A stretch of DNA of 64,000 nt from the NCBI RefSeq assembly GCF_016127315.1, contig NZ_CP065997.1, positions 1,488,001 to 1,552,000 of the forward strand. The letters are read 5' to 3'. Position numbers and translations under genes: made by a program. Each line of letters opens with the position of its first letter. The stretch's first letter is position 1. Of this stretch, positions 42,191 to 50,851 are shown one piece after another. This DNA is from Achromobacter deleyi. GTDB taxonomy: Bacteria > Pseudomonadota > Gammaproteobacteria > Burkholderiales > Burkholderiaceae_B. The notes below the pieces were generated by a model. That model saw only the letters and a program-made list of their open reading frames with translations, did no database searches and was not told the DNA's origin.

Positions 42191-43131
42191 CGGCCTTGGA
42201 CGCGCGCGCCCGCGCGGCGGCGATTGAGTGGCAGGTCTGTCTGACCAGCGGTCAGGCCAACGATGCGGACCGCGCGGCGTTTGAGCTGTGGCTGGCGGAG
42301 AGCCCGAGCCATGGCGCGGCCTGGCAGCGGCTGAACGCGGCGCTCGATGGCACGTTGCACGCGTTGCGGCCGGGGCTGCTGGCCGATGGCGATGCGCTGC
42401 GGCGTTCGCTGGTGAGGCCGCAGCTTGCGCAGCGCCGCCGGCTGGGGAAGCTGGCGCTGGCGGGCGGGGCGTTGCTGCTGGGCGCGGGCGTGGCGGATCG
42501 CTATGTGCCATTGCAGTATCTGGCTGCGGGCTATGTGACCCGCACCGGCGAGCGCCGCCGCGTGGCTTTGCCGGATGGCAATGTGATGGAGCTGGATGCG
42601 CGCAGCGCGGCGTCGTGGGAGGGGCAGCACGTCGTGCGGGTGTCGGCCGGCGCGGCGATCTTTGAGTTGCGGGGCGGCCAGGGGCTGCAAGTGCGGCTGC
42701 CGCAAGGCGAGGTCCGGCTTGCCTCGGGGCGCGCCATGGTGCGCTGTGGGGCCGAGCGCAGCTTCTGCCTGGCCTTGAGCGGGGCCGCCGAGGTCACCAC
42801 ACTGACGGGCGTGCGCCAGCCGTTGGCGCCGGGGCAGGGCGTGTGGTTCGATGCGCGGCAGGTCGATACGGTACAAAACGGCCAGGGGTACACCGCCGCC
42901 TGGCAGAACGGCGAGCTTGAAGTCCATGACGAGCCGCTGCAGACCGTGGTGGATGCGCTGGCCCGATACCAGCCCGGCTGGCTGCGGATATCGCCGCAGG
43001 CATCGCGGCTGCGCGTGACGGGGCTGTTTCCGCTGGACGACGGCCAGCGAGCGCTGGAGGCGCTCAGGAATACCTTGCCGATCCGGTTGCAGCGGCTGAG
43101 CCGTTGGTACGTGATGATCGACCTGGCTTGA
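42187..43131 (+). CDS. FecR-family regulator (cassette 3)
   Basis: 314 residues from ATG 42187, overlapping the sigma stop by 4 bases. N-terminal AAFELWLAESPSHGAAWQRLN, one membrane segment (LGKLALAGGALLLGAGVAD), then the FecR domain (GYVTRTGERRRVALPDGNVMELD) and a C-terminal GWLRISPQASRLRVTGLFP. It is shorter than the other two FecR proteins in the window but domain-complete. Confidence 0.92.
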   Translation: MTALDARARAAAIEWQVCLTSGQANDADRAAFELWLAESPSHGAAWQRLNAALDGTLHALRPGLLADGDALRRSLVRPQLAQRRRLGKLALAGGALLLGAGVADRYVPLQYLAAGYVTRTGERRRVALPDGNVMELDARSAASWEGQHVVRVSAGAAIFELRGGQGLQVRLPQGEVRLASGRAMVRCGAERSFCLALSGAAEVTTLTGVRQPLAPGQGVWFDARQVDTVQNGQGYTAAWQNGELEVHDEPLQTVVDALARYQPGWLRISPQASRLRVTGLFPLDDGQRALEALRNTLPIRLQRLSRWYVMIDLA

Positions 43132-43214
43132 ATTTTTTTTTCGCGCCAGGTGTTTTTTTGATGGCGCCGATGCACATACATGGAACGCGTGCTCACGCAT
43201 CCACGGAGTGTTCC

Positions 43215-45578
43215 ATGCTTTCCCTGAGGTTTCCGGCCGCCTGCGTCATCGCAGCCGCCGCCAGCACCGCCCATGCCCAGGCGCTGCGTCAATACGACTT
43301 GCCCGCCGGCCGGCTGGATGTGGCGCTGACCCAGATCGCCCGCATAGCGGGCGCGGTGATCTCGTTTCGGGCCGATCTGGTGGCGGGCAAGTCCGCCCCC
43401 GCCGTCTCCGGCCAGTTGTCAGTGGAGGAAGCCACTGCCCGCGCGCTGGCCGGTAGCGGGCTGGAATTGCGGCGCACGCCGGATGGCAGCCTGACGGTGG
43501 CCCCGGCCAGCGCGACGACGCTGGCGCCGGTGACGGTGGAAGCGGCCACGTTGGGGGTGACCGAGGGGACCCATTCCTACACCACGCCGGTCATGTCCAC
43601 GGCCACCAAGTTCGCGCTGTCCCCGCGCGAGACGCCGCAGTCGGTCAGCGTGGTGACGCGCCAGCAGATCGAAGACCGGGGCTATCAGTCACTGGACGAC
43701 GTGGCCCGCGATACGACGGGGCTGACGACGCGCCAGATCGGCGGCGGCGAACGCACGCAGTTCTTCTCTCGCGGATTCGAGATCAGTTCGTTCCTGGCCG
43801 ACGGGGTTCCACTAGGCTACGACTACGACACGCAGGGTGTGGCCACGCTGGCCATGTACGATCACATCGAGGTGCTGCGCGGCGCGGCCGGCATGATGAC
43901 GGGGGCCGGCAATCCCTCGGGCACGATCAACCTGGTGCGCAAGCGCGCCACGGCGGTGCCGCAGTTCTCGGTGACGACCAGCGCGGGAAGCTGGGACAAT
44001 TACCGGGGCGAGGTCGACGGCTCGGGCCCGCTGAACCAAAGCGGCACCTTGCGCGCCCGCGGCGTGGTGGCCTATCAGGATTCGAACACCTTCAAGAAGG
44101 CCTACGAGCACCAACGCCAGCTTTTCTACGGCACGATCGAAGCCGACATCACGGCCAACACCACGCTCAGCATCGGCGGCTACTACAACCGCGAGGACAA
44201 TCCGGGCGCGGATTGGAATGGCCTGCCGACGCGCCGGGACGGCAGCTTCTATGACTTCAATCGCTCGACCCGCCTGTCGCCGGACTGGGCCTATTGGAAC
44301 AAGGAGAACACCAGCTTCTTCGCCGAGCTCGACCACCGTTTCGAGAACGGCTGGTCCGGCAAGCTGACCGCCCGCACGCTACGCGCCAAGATGAATATGC
44401 TGGGCAGCTATCTGTACCCCCTGGAAGACTCGACGCTCTTCGGGCAGGGGCTGGGCCAGTATGCCTATGACAAGACCCAGTACAGCGTGGACGGTTATCT
44501 TAGCGGCCCGTTCACGCTGCTAGGGCGCACGCATGAGCTGGTGCTGGGCGGCAGCTTCCTGAAGAACAAGGACAACGACGGCCCTGGCGGCTGGCCGCTG
44601 GACTACAACATGACGGTCGACCCGGAACACTGGAATTCCAGCGCCGTCGAGAAGCCCGCGTTCGTCTACCCGTGGTCGCGCAAGGGATACCAGCGCCAGG
44701 TCAGCGGCTACGCCACCACCCGCCTGAGCCTGGCCGACCCGCTGACGCTGATGCTGGGCGCGCGGCTGGACTGGTATGAGTACGACATGCAGCTGAAGTC
44801 GGGCGATTACGTCAGCCCGCCGGCGGACTACAAGGTCAAGCACGAGTTGACGCCCTACGCGGGCCTGATCTATGACCTGGACCGCCAACACACCGTCTAC
44901 ACCAGCTGGACCAGCGTGTTCCAGCCTCAGAGCAATCAGTCGACGGGTGGCGCGCCGCTGGACCCGGTCATCGGCACCAATCTGGAAGCGGGGATCAAGG
45001 GCGAATATTTCGGCGGGCGGCTCAACGCCAGCGCCGCGGTGTTCCAGATCCGCCAGCGCAACCGTCCCGTCGCGCTGGAAACGTCCATGTGCAGCCCGGG
45101 GGTGATCGAGTGCTATGCGCCGTCTGGCAAGGTGCAGAGCCGGGGCGTCGAATTCGAAGTGGCGGGCGCGATCACGCCGGGCTGGCAGGTGTCGGCCGGC
45201 TATACGTACAACCAGTCCAAATACCTGGAGGATTCGGGCAACCTCCGGGCGGGCGCGGCCTACGATACGCAGACTCCACGCCATCTGTTCAAGCTCTCGA
45301 CCATGTACACCTTGCCCGGCTCGCTGAATGCGTGGCGCGTGGGCGGAGCGGTGCGCGTGCAAAGCGCGATCAGCTTGCCCGCGTATAACGTGCGCCAGCC
45401 CGGGTACAGCATCTGGGATGCCGTGGTGGCGTATCGGGCCGCGCCGAACCTGGATCTGCGCCTGAACGTGTACAACCTGTTCGACAAGTATTACTACCAG
45501 GCGATCGGAAGCACCCAGGACAACAATCACTTCGGCGCGCCGCGGTCGTTCTTGTTGACGGCGAAATACACGTTTTAG
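43215..45578 (+). CDS. TonB-dependent siderophore receptor with STN domain (cassette 3)
   Basis: 787 residues from ATG 43215, with CGGAG six bases upstream and a short signal peptide (residues 1-21, ends TAHA). STN domain at about 25-90 (YDLPAGRLDVALTQIARIAGAVISF). Plug begins SPRETPQSVSVVTRQQIEDRG. Barrel includes YTSWTSVFQPQSNQ, LEAGIKGEYFGGRLNASAA and VYNLFDKYYYQ, with a terminal Phe. A Cys pair in an extracellular-type loop (MCSPGVIECYAP) matches the position of the VCNGGYCSRAAG loop in the cassette 1 receptor. The ferric ligand is unknown. Confidence 0.93.
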   Translation: MLSLRFPAACVIAAAASTAHAQALRQYDLPAGRLDVALTQIARIAGAVISFRADLVAGKSAPAVSGQLSVEEATARALAGSGLELRRTPDGSLTVAPASATTLAPVTVEAATLGVTEGTHSYTTPVMSTATKFALSPRETPQSVSVVTRQQIEDRGYQSLDDVARDTTGLTTRQIGGGERTQFFSRGFEISSFLADGVPLGYDYDTQGVATLAMYDHIEVLRGAAGMMTGAGNPSGTINLVRKRATAVPQFSVTTSAGSWDNYRGEVDGSGPLNQSGTLRARGVVAYQDSNTFKKAYEHQRQLFYGTIEADITANTTLSIGGYYNREDNPGADWNGLPTRRDGSFYDFNRSTRLSPDWAYWNKENTSFFAELDHRFENGWSGKLTARTLRAKMNMLGSYLYPLEDSTLFGQGLGQYAYDKTQYSVDGYLSGPFTLLGRTHELVLGGSFLKNKDNDGPGGWPLDYNMTVDPEHWNSSAVEKPAFVYPWSRKGYQRQVSGYATTRLSLADPLTLMLGARLDWYEYDMQLKSGDYVSPPADYKVKHELTPYAGLIYDLDRQHTVYTSWTSVFQPQSNQSTGGAPLDPVIGTNLEAGIKGEYFGGRLNASAAVFQIRQRNRPVALETSMCSPGVIECYAPSGKVQSRGVEFEVAGAITPGWQVSAGYTYNQSKYLEDSGNLRAGAAYDTQTPRHLFKLSTMYTLPGSLNAWRVGGAVRVQSAISLPAYNVRQPGYSIWDAVVAYRAAPNLDLRLNVYNLFDKYYYQAIGSTQDNNHFGAPRSFLLTAKYTF

Positions 45579-45719
45579 GGATTGGCCGTGAGCCGTCGGT
45601 TACGGTCCTGCGCAGATAACGCTCATGTAGCGGAGAATCCAGGACCCAATCTCGAATTGAATGCCGCGGTATTGGCAGAAGCCTTGCACGAATGAGTACA
45701 TAAACAGGATGGAAAAGAT

Positions 45720-45741
45720 AAGGGCCGCTTTTGCGGCCCTT
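45720..45741 (-). terminator. Intrinsic terminator of the aminotransferase gene
   Basis: AAGGGCCGC (45720-45728), loop TTTT, GCGGCCCTT (45733-45741), followed on the minus strand by ATCTTTTCC. It lies 29 bases past the stop of the intact aminotransferase gene. Confidence 0.75.
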
Positions 45742-45769
45742 GTCTTCATGGCTTAACGAATCGCTTCCA

Positions 45770-46963
45770 TCAAGCCTTGCGCACCTGCGCAATCAACCCA
45801 TCCAGCTGCGTGAGCATCGTGTCGATTTCTTCAGCCGTCACATTCAAGGCCGGCATGAAGCGCAGCAGATTGCCGCGCGGCGCATTCAGCAGCAGACCAT
45901 TGGGCGCCAGGTTGCGTGCAGCTTCGACGATGGCGGGGCCATCATCCCGATCCATGATCAGTGCGCGCAGCAGGCCCATCCCGCGCTCGCCCTTCATGCC
46001 GTACCTGGCCGACAGGGCCAGCAGGCCTTCGGACAGTTGCTTGGCGCGGGCATTGACCGACTCCATGAAGCCCGGCGCGGCCAGGGCGTCGAACACCGCC
46101 ACGCCGACAGCCGCCATCAGCGGGTTGCCGTTGTACGTGCCGCCCTGGTCGCCATGCGAGAACACGCAGACTTCCTGGCGCGCCAACAGGGCAGCCAGCG
46201 GCACGCCACCGCCAATCCCCTTGGCCAGCGTCATGATGTCCGGCACCACGTCGGATTGCTGGTAGGCGAACAGGGTGCCGGTGCGGCCCATACCCGTCTG
46301 CACTTCATCAACGATGAACAGCAGCTTGTGCTCATCGGCCAGCTTGCGCAGGCCCTGCATGAATTCCTTGGTCGCCGGAATCACGCCAGCCTCGCCCTGC
46401 ACCGGTTCCAGCATGATCGCCACGGTCTGGTCATCGATCAGCTTGCGCACCGATTCCAGATCATTGATCTCGGCCTTCGGGAAACCTTCCACCTGCGGCG
46501 CGAACATCTTGTCCCAGCCCGGCTTGCCGGACGCCGACATCGTCGCCAGCGTGCGGCCGTGGAAGCCGTGGTTCATGGTGATGATCTTGTAGGCGCCTTT
46601 CTTGTTGACCTGGCCCCATTTACGCGCCAGCTTGATGGCGCCTTCGTTGGCTTCGCCGCCGCTGTTGGCGAAGAACACGCGGTCGAAGACCGAGGCGCCG
46701 GTCAGGCGGCTGGCCAGTTCGATGGAGGGCAGGTTGTAGAAGGCCGGCGACGGGTTCATCAGCAGCTTGGACTGGTCCAGCAGGGCCTTCTGCATTTCCG
46801 GGGCGCTGTGGCCCAGGGTGTTGACGGCCCAGCCCTGAACGAAGTCCAGGTATCGCTTGCCCGCGTGATCCTCCAGCCAGGATCCCTGGCCGCGCACGAA
46901 CACGAGGTCCGGGCGGGAGGTGATCTCCATGAGGGCGTTGACGTTGTACTGGCTGAATTCCAT
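45770..46963 (-). CDS. argD: Acetylornithine-type class III aminotransferase
   Basis: 397 residues. PLP-dependent fold-type I enzyme: NSGGEANEGAIKLARKW (phosphate binding), NHGFHGRTLATMSASG, DEVQTGMGRTG (Asp to the pyridine nitrogen), LAKGIGGGVPLAALLA (Schiff-base Lys). AGGA lies 7 bases before the ATG. Length and motifs fit acetylornithine/succinylornithine transaminases of arginine biosynthesis or degradation; related 4-aminobutyrate-type enzymes cannot be fully excluded. No other arg gene is next to it. Two broken pieces of the same gene lie at 36370-37116 and 41487-41650, flanking the siderophore cassettes. Confidence 0.85.
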   Translation of the reverse strand: MEFSQYNVNALMEITSRPDLVFVRGQGSWLEDHAGKRYLDFVQGWAVNTLGHSAPEMQKALLDQSKLLMNPSPAFYNLPSIELASRLTGASVFDRVFFANSGGEANEGAIKLARKWGQVNKKGAYKIITMNHGFHGRTLATMSASGKPGWDKMFAPQVEGFPKAEINDLESVRKLIDDQTVAIMLEPVQGEAGVIPATKEFMQGLRKLADEHKLLFIVDEVQTGMGRTGTLFAYQQSDVVPDIMTLAKGIGGGVPLAALLARQEVCVFSHGDQGGTYNGNPLMAAVGVAVFDALAAPGFMESVNARAKQLSEGLLALSARYGMKGERGMGLLRALIMDRDDGPAIVEAARNLAPNGLLLNAPRGNLLRFMPALNVTAEEIDTMLTQLDGLIAQVRKA

Positions 46964-47175
46964 GGCGGTTCCTGCTGAAAGGAGAGAACAGGGGTTGAAA
47001 AGGGTGGGAAACGCTAAATGCCGAATTTAGCACCGGCGGGGGAATGCTATCGTGACGCACCCCCAGCCGATCCGCCCCACGGCCGCCCCAAAAGGGCCGC
47101 TTGCGCGGGGCTCTCTATTTTATGCAACAGGGCAGGCGCCGGGCGCCGCTCTTTGTCGCTTTTTACTGACCGATC

Positions 47176-48141
47176 ATGACACGAATTCTTTCCAGTCTTG
47201 CCGCCGGCCTGGTGCTGGCGGCGGCCGCGACGGCCGCGCATGCCGAATATCCCGACCGTCCCATCCGCCTGGTGGTGCCGTTTCCGCCGGGGCAGGCGAC
47301 CGATATCTTCGCCCGCGCGCTGGCCGAGAAGCTGGGCACGGCGCTCAAGCAGCCGATCGTGGTGGAGAACCGCGCCGGCGCCGGCAGCAATATCGGCATG
47401 GAACAGGCCGCGCGCGCGACGCCGGACGGTTACACGCTGGTGATCGCGGGCTCGGCCGCGGCGGTGAACCAGACGCTGTACAAGACCATCAACTACAGCC
47501 TGACCAAGGATTTCGCGCCGGTGTCGGGGGTGTTCTCGGTGCCGCTGATGTTCCTGGCGACGCCGGCATCGGGCATCACGTCGCTGCAGCAACTGGTCAA
47601 GCAGGCGCGCGCCAATCCGGGCGAGCTGGCGTATGCCAGCGCCGGCATCGGCGGCACGCAGCATCTGTCGGCCGAGATGTTCAAGGCGGCGGCCAATATC
47701 GACATCCGCCATATTCCGTACAAGGGCAGCGGCCCGGCGCAGGCGGATTTCCTGGGCCACCAGGTGCCGCTTATGGTGGATTCGGTGACGGCGGGGCTGC
47801 CGCACGTGCAGAGCAAGAAGGCGGTGGCGCTGGCGGTGACGACGGCCAAGCGCCTGCCGCAGCTGCCGGACGTGCCGACGGTGGCCGAGAGCGGCTACCC
47901 GGGCTTCGAGGCGATCGGCTGGGCGGCGGTGCTGGCCCCGCGTGACACGCCGCCGGCCATCACCAACTACCTGAGCCAGCAGATCGGCCACGTGCTGGGC
48001 ACGCCCGAGATGCAGAAGTTCTTCCGCGATCGCGGCGCGGAACCGATGCCGCTGAAGCCCGAGGCCACCGGCGCGTTCATCGCCGGCGAGGTCGAGAAGT
48101 GGGGCAAGGCGGTCAAGCAGTCGGGCGCGCAGGTGGACTGA
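47176..48141 (+). CDS. Bug/TctC-family tripartite tricarboxylate transporter binding protein
   Basis: 321 residues with a signal peptide (residues 1-23, ends AAHA). Typical Bug start [23 protein letters not shown], then [27 protein letters not shown] and [22 protein letters not shown]. These periplasmic proteins bind carboxylates or other small organic ligands. They are hugely expanded in Bordetella/Achromobacter relatives and usually lack an adjacent TctAB membrane pair, as here. Confidence 0.93.
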   Translation: MTRILSSLAAGLVLAAAATAAHAEYPDRPIRLVVPFPPGQATDIFARALAEKLGTALKQPIVVENRAGAGSNIGMEQAARATPDGYTLVIAGSAAAVNQTLYKTINYSLTKDFAPVSGVFSVPLMFLATPASGITSLQQLVKQARANPGELAYASAGIGGTQHLSAEMFKAAANIDIRHIPYKGSGPAQADFLGHQVPLMVDSVTAGLPHVQSKKAVALAVTTAKRLPQLPDVPTVAESGYPGFEAIGWAAVLAPRDTPPAITNYLSQQIGHVLGTPEMQKFFRDRGAEPMPLKPEATGAFIAGEVEKWGKAVKQSGAQVD

Positions 48142-48301
48142 CGGCGCGGCTTGGAGGCCGGCGCGGTGGCCTTGCCGGCCTGCGCGATCAGCCGGCCATG
48201 AAGCCGCCGTCGCAATGACAAACGCCGGGCAATCGCCCGACGTTTTCACGTGGATTTTCAGCGGCCATGTTCAGTGGCCATGGCGAGGCGCGCCGCCTGC
48301 G

Positions 48302-48865
48302 TCAAGGCGCGCTACCCGCATGCCCCAGCGCATCCATCGCCGCCTGCACCAGAAACCCCCGCCATTCGCGCTTTGCATCAATGCGCGCGGCCGTCAGGGC
48401 GGAGATGCCCAGGCCGTTGAAAGCGCTGGTGACGCGCACCACGCGCTCCAATTGCAGGTCGGCCAGGTCGATACCGAGCGCGGCATACAGCGTCAGGCCG
48501 ATCTTGATCAACTCGGGTTCCACCTCGGCGCCCTGGTCGGCCAAGCGGTTGGTCAGGGCCGACAGGCCGGGCCATTCGTAGGTGAGGTCAAGCGTGGCCT
48601 CGACCACGGCACGGTCGCGCTCGACGCCGACGGGGATGTGCTGGACGCTTTCCAGCAGGGCTTGCATGCGGTCGATGCCGGTCTTGAGGACCGCGTCGTA
48701 GATGGCCTGTTTGCTGGGGTAGTGGTGCAGCAGGCCGGCCTTGGAGTAATTCACGGCGTCGGCGATCTGCTGCAGCGAGGTGTGGGCAAAGCCGTGGCGC
48801 GCGAACAGGGCCGCGGCGCGGTCGAGAATCTCGGCGGCGATCTCGGATTTGGTGGGTTTAGGCAT
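48302..48865 (-). CDS. TetR-family transcriptional regulator
   Basis: 187 residues. N-terminal helix-turn-helix: ILDRAAALFARHGFAHTSLQQIADAVNYSKAGLLHHYPSKQAIYDAV. The C-terminal half is a helical ligand-binding domain of unknown specificity. A palindromic candidate operator lies at 49086-49098, about 220 bases upstream. It is convergent with the Bug gene. Confidence 0.92.
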   Translation of the reverse strand: MPKPTKSEIAAEILDRAAALFARHGFAHTSLQQIADAVNYSKAGLLHHYPSKQAIYDAVLKTGIDRMQALLESVQHIPVGVERDRAVVEATLDLTYEWPGLSALTNRLADQGAEVEPELIKIGLTLYAALGIDLADLQLERVVRVTSAFNGLGISALTAARIDAKREWRGFLVQAAMDALGHAGSAP

Positions 48866-48906
48866 GGCGAATCCTTCCGGTACGCCGCATTTTGCCTGAT
48901 CGCCCG

Positions 48907-49029
48907 TCAGAACCCTGCGCGTGGCATCGCCGACATGATGCCGATGTACGGCACGACGCGCGGTGGCGGTGGTTCAGATAGGTAGAGGTAGGCGGTGAGG
49001 CCCGCGAGCAGGGCGAGGGTGGCGGCCAT
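48907..49029 (-). CDS. Small single-helix membrane peptide
   Basis: 40 residues: one hydrophobic helix (AATLALLAGLTAYLYLS) followed by a Pro-rich tail EPPPPRVVPYIG. The longer frame to 49533 is an open-frame extension through GC-rich DNA. The ATG at 49029 lies just downstream of the GACCAT-T-ATGGTC palindrome, so it may be the gene controlled by the TetR regulator that follows it in the same orientation. Whether it is expressed is uncertain. Confidence 0.4.
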   Translation of the reverse strand: MAATLALLAGLTAYLYLSEPPPPRVVPYIGIMSAMPRAGF

Positions 49030-49070
49030 TGTCAGGGTTCCGGATGGTCGGGTACCGACATGATAAACCG

Positions 49071-49098
49071 ATTTGGTCTGTTTTCGACCATTATGGTC
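49071..49098. promoter_or_regulatory. Candidate TetR operator
   Basis: Perfect palindrome GACCAT-T-ATGGTC at 49086-49098, with TGGTCTGTTTT repeated on either side (49073 and 49094). It lies upstream of the small membrane peptide and the tetR-type gene, a typical autoregulatory position. Confidence 0.5.
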
Positions 49099-49201
49099 TG
49101 TTTTGTAAATCCCTGCCGCTGACTCGCTTCGGCCGTTCCCTTGGTTGGGCAGCCTTCTTTCCGCGGCCCGTCCGGCACCCACCCCACCGCGGTGCGCATC
49201 G

Positions 49202-49238
49202 TGCGCCGCGATGGCGCGCGCCGCACCATCAAGGTGCA
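49202..49238. promoter_or_regulatory. Two tandem NtrC-like binding sites
   Basis: TGCGCC-GCGAT-GGCGCG (49202-49218) and CGCACC-ATCAA-GGTGCA (49222-49238), centres 20 bp apart. The NtrC consensus is TGCACC-N5-GGTGCA; the second site matches 11 of 12 defined positions and the first 9 of 12. They lie about 50-85 bases upstream of the sigma-54 promoter. Confidence 0.55.
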
Positions 49239-49280
49239 CCCGCCCCGGCGCGCCTGCGGGCATCCCGCGCGCCCGCCAAA

Positions 49281-49296
49281 TGGCACGGAACTTGCT
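49281..49296 (+). promoter_or_regulatory. Sigma-54 (-24/-12) promoter of the amino-acid ABC operon
   Basis: TGGCACGGAACTTGCT matches the RpoN consensus TGGCACG-N4-TTGCW at every defined position, with GG (49282-49283) and GC (49294-49295) at the required spacing. It is 77 bases before the ATG of the binding-protein gene. The rest of 49099-49372 holds no gene. Confidence 0.8.
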
Positions 49297-49372
49297 TTTC
49301 AGGTTTTGTATACCGAATTGGTGTGCAACGCTCGACCCCACCCCCGGGGCGGCGCGCCCTGGAGAGTTCCTC

Positions 49373-50155
49373 ATGAACCGTAGAACCCTGTTGCTGTCCC
49401 TCTGCACCGCCGCCACGCTGCTGGCCGCGCCGCTCACGCATGCCGACACCCTGGACGACATCGTCAAGGCCGGCACCCTCAAGGTCGCCGTGCCGCAGGA
49501 CTTTCCGCCGTTCGGCTCGGTTGGTTCGGACATGAAGCCGCTGGGTTACGACATCGACACCGCCGCGCTGATCGCCAAGCAGCTGGGCGTGAAGCTGGAA
49601 TTGGTGCCGGTGACCAGCGCCAACCGCGTGCCGTACCTGCAGACGCGCAAGGTGGACCTGGTGATTTCCAGCCTGGGCAAGAATCCCGAGCGCGAGAAGG
49701 CGATCGATTTCTCGGATGCGTATGCGCCGTTCTTCAATGGCGTGTTCGGCCCGGCCGACCTGAAGGTGGCGTCGGCCGCCGACCTGGCGGGCAAGACCAT
49801 CGGCGTGACGCGTGGCGCGGTCGAGGACATCGAGCTGACCAAGATCGCGCCGCCCACGGCCACGCTCAAGCGTTATGAAGACAACAACGGCACCATCACC
49901 GCCTTCCTGTCGGGCCAGGTGCCGCTGATCGCGACCGGCAACGTGGTGGCCGCCGCGATCCTGGCGCGCAATCCGCCCAAGAAGCCGGAGACCAAGTTCC
50001 TGATCAAGGATTCGCCCTGCTACATCGGCATGAACAAGGATGAGCCGAAGCTGCGCGCCAAGGTCAACGAGATCCTGGCCAACGCCAAGCGCGATGGTTC
50101 GCTGGCGGCGATTTCCAAGAAATGGCTGGGCGCCGACCTGCCCAAGGACCTGTAA
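49373..50155 (+). CDS. Polar amino-acid ABC transporter substrate-binding protein
   Basis: 260 residues from ATG 49373 (GGAGAG six bases upstream). Signal peptide at residues 1-24 (ends THA). Family-3 solute-binding fold: LKVAVPQDFPPFGSVG, GYDIDTAALIAKQLGVKLELVPV, VDLVISSLGKNPEREKAIDFSDAY. It is first gene of a four-gene operon with two permeases and an ATPase. The sigma-54 promoter with NtrC-like sites suggests induction under nitrogen limitation. Ligand: a polar amino acid or relative, not predictable further. Confidence 0.93.
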   Translation: MNRRTLLLSLCTAATLLAAPLTHADTLDDIVKAGTLKVAVPQDFPPFGSVGSDMKPLGYDIDTAALIAKQLGVKLELVPVTSANRVPYLQTRKVDLVISSLGKNPEREKAIDFSDAYAPFFNGVFGPADLKVASAADLAGKTIGVTRGAVEDIELTKIAPPTATLKRYEDNNGTITAFLSGQVPLIATGNVVAAAILARNPPKKPETKFLIKDSPCYIGMNKDEPKLRAKVNEILANAKRDGSLAAISKKWLGADLPKDL

Positions 50156-50182
50156 GGCGGGCGCGCGCGCCGGGGCGCTTTC

Positions 50183-50851
50183 ATGGCTTATCAATTCGAC
50201 TTCGCTTCCGTGTTCGATTACACGCCGGTCCTCATCAAGGGCATTGGCGTGACGGTCGAGCTGATCGCCTTTGGCGCGGTGGCGGGCGTGGCGCTGGGCA
50301 TCGGCTGCGCCTGGGCCCGCACGCAGGGGCCGCGCTGGCTGCGCGCGCCGGTCACCGCCTATGTGGAGGTGGTGCGCAATACGCCGTTCCTGATCCAGCT
50401 GTTCTTCGTGTTCTTCGGCCTGCCGTCGCTGGGCGTGCAGTTCAACGAGATGCAGGCGGCCTGCCTGGCGATGGCGCTGAACCTGGGCGCCTACAGCGCC
50501 GAGATCATCCGCGCCGGCATCGACGCCACGCCCAAGGGCCAGTACGAGGCCGGCGCCAGCCTGGCGATGACGCGCTGGCAGGTGTTCCGCCATATCGTGC
50601 TGAAACCCGCGCTGGCGCGCATCTGGCCGGCCCTGTCGTCGCAGATCGTGATCGTGATGCTGGGGTCGGCGGTGTGCTCGCAGATCGCGGCCGAGGACCT
50701 GACGTTCGCGGCCAACTTCATCCAGTCGCGCAATTTCCGCGCATTCGAGGTGTATTTCGTGACCACCGGCATCTATCTGGCGCTGGCGGTGGGGTTGCGC
50801 CAGTTGCTGCGCATGACGGGCAGGCGGTTGTTCCGCAAGGCGGCGCGATGA
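50183..50851 (+). CDS. Amino-acid ABC transporter permease (HisM/HisQ family), first subunit
   Basis: 222 residues, about five membrane helices. It contains the EAA-type loop GIDATPKGQYEAGASLAMTRWQVFRHIVLKPAL that docks onto the ATPase, and YVEVVRNTPFLIQLFFVFFGLP typical of the HEQRO subfamily. Its stop overlaps the next permease start (ATGA). Confidence 0.94.
   Translation: MAYQFDFASVFDYTPVLIKGIGVTVELIAFGAVAGVALGIGCAWARTQGPRWLRAPVTAYVEVVRNTPFLIQLFFVFFGLPSLGVQFNEMQAACLAMALNLGAYSAEIIRAGIDATPKGQYEAGASLAMTRWQVFRHIVLKPALARIWPALSSQIVIVMLGSAVCSQIAAEDLTFAANFIQSRNFRAFEVYFVTTGIYLALAVGLRQLLRMTGRRLFRKAAR

Noticed and set aside
46964..47175. Possible additional gene between the aminotransferase and the Bug protein
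   Set aside because: Open frames here are extensions of the flanking genes in other registers. It is read as a divergent promoter region only.
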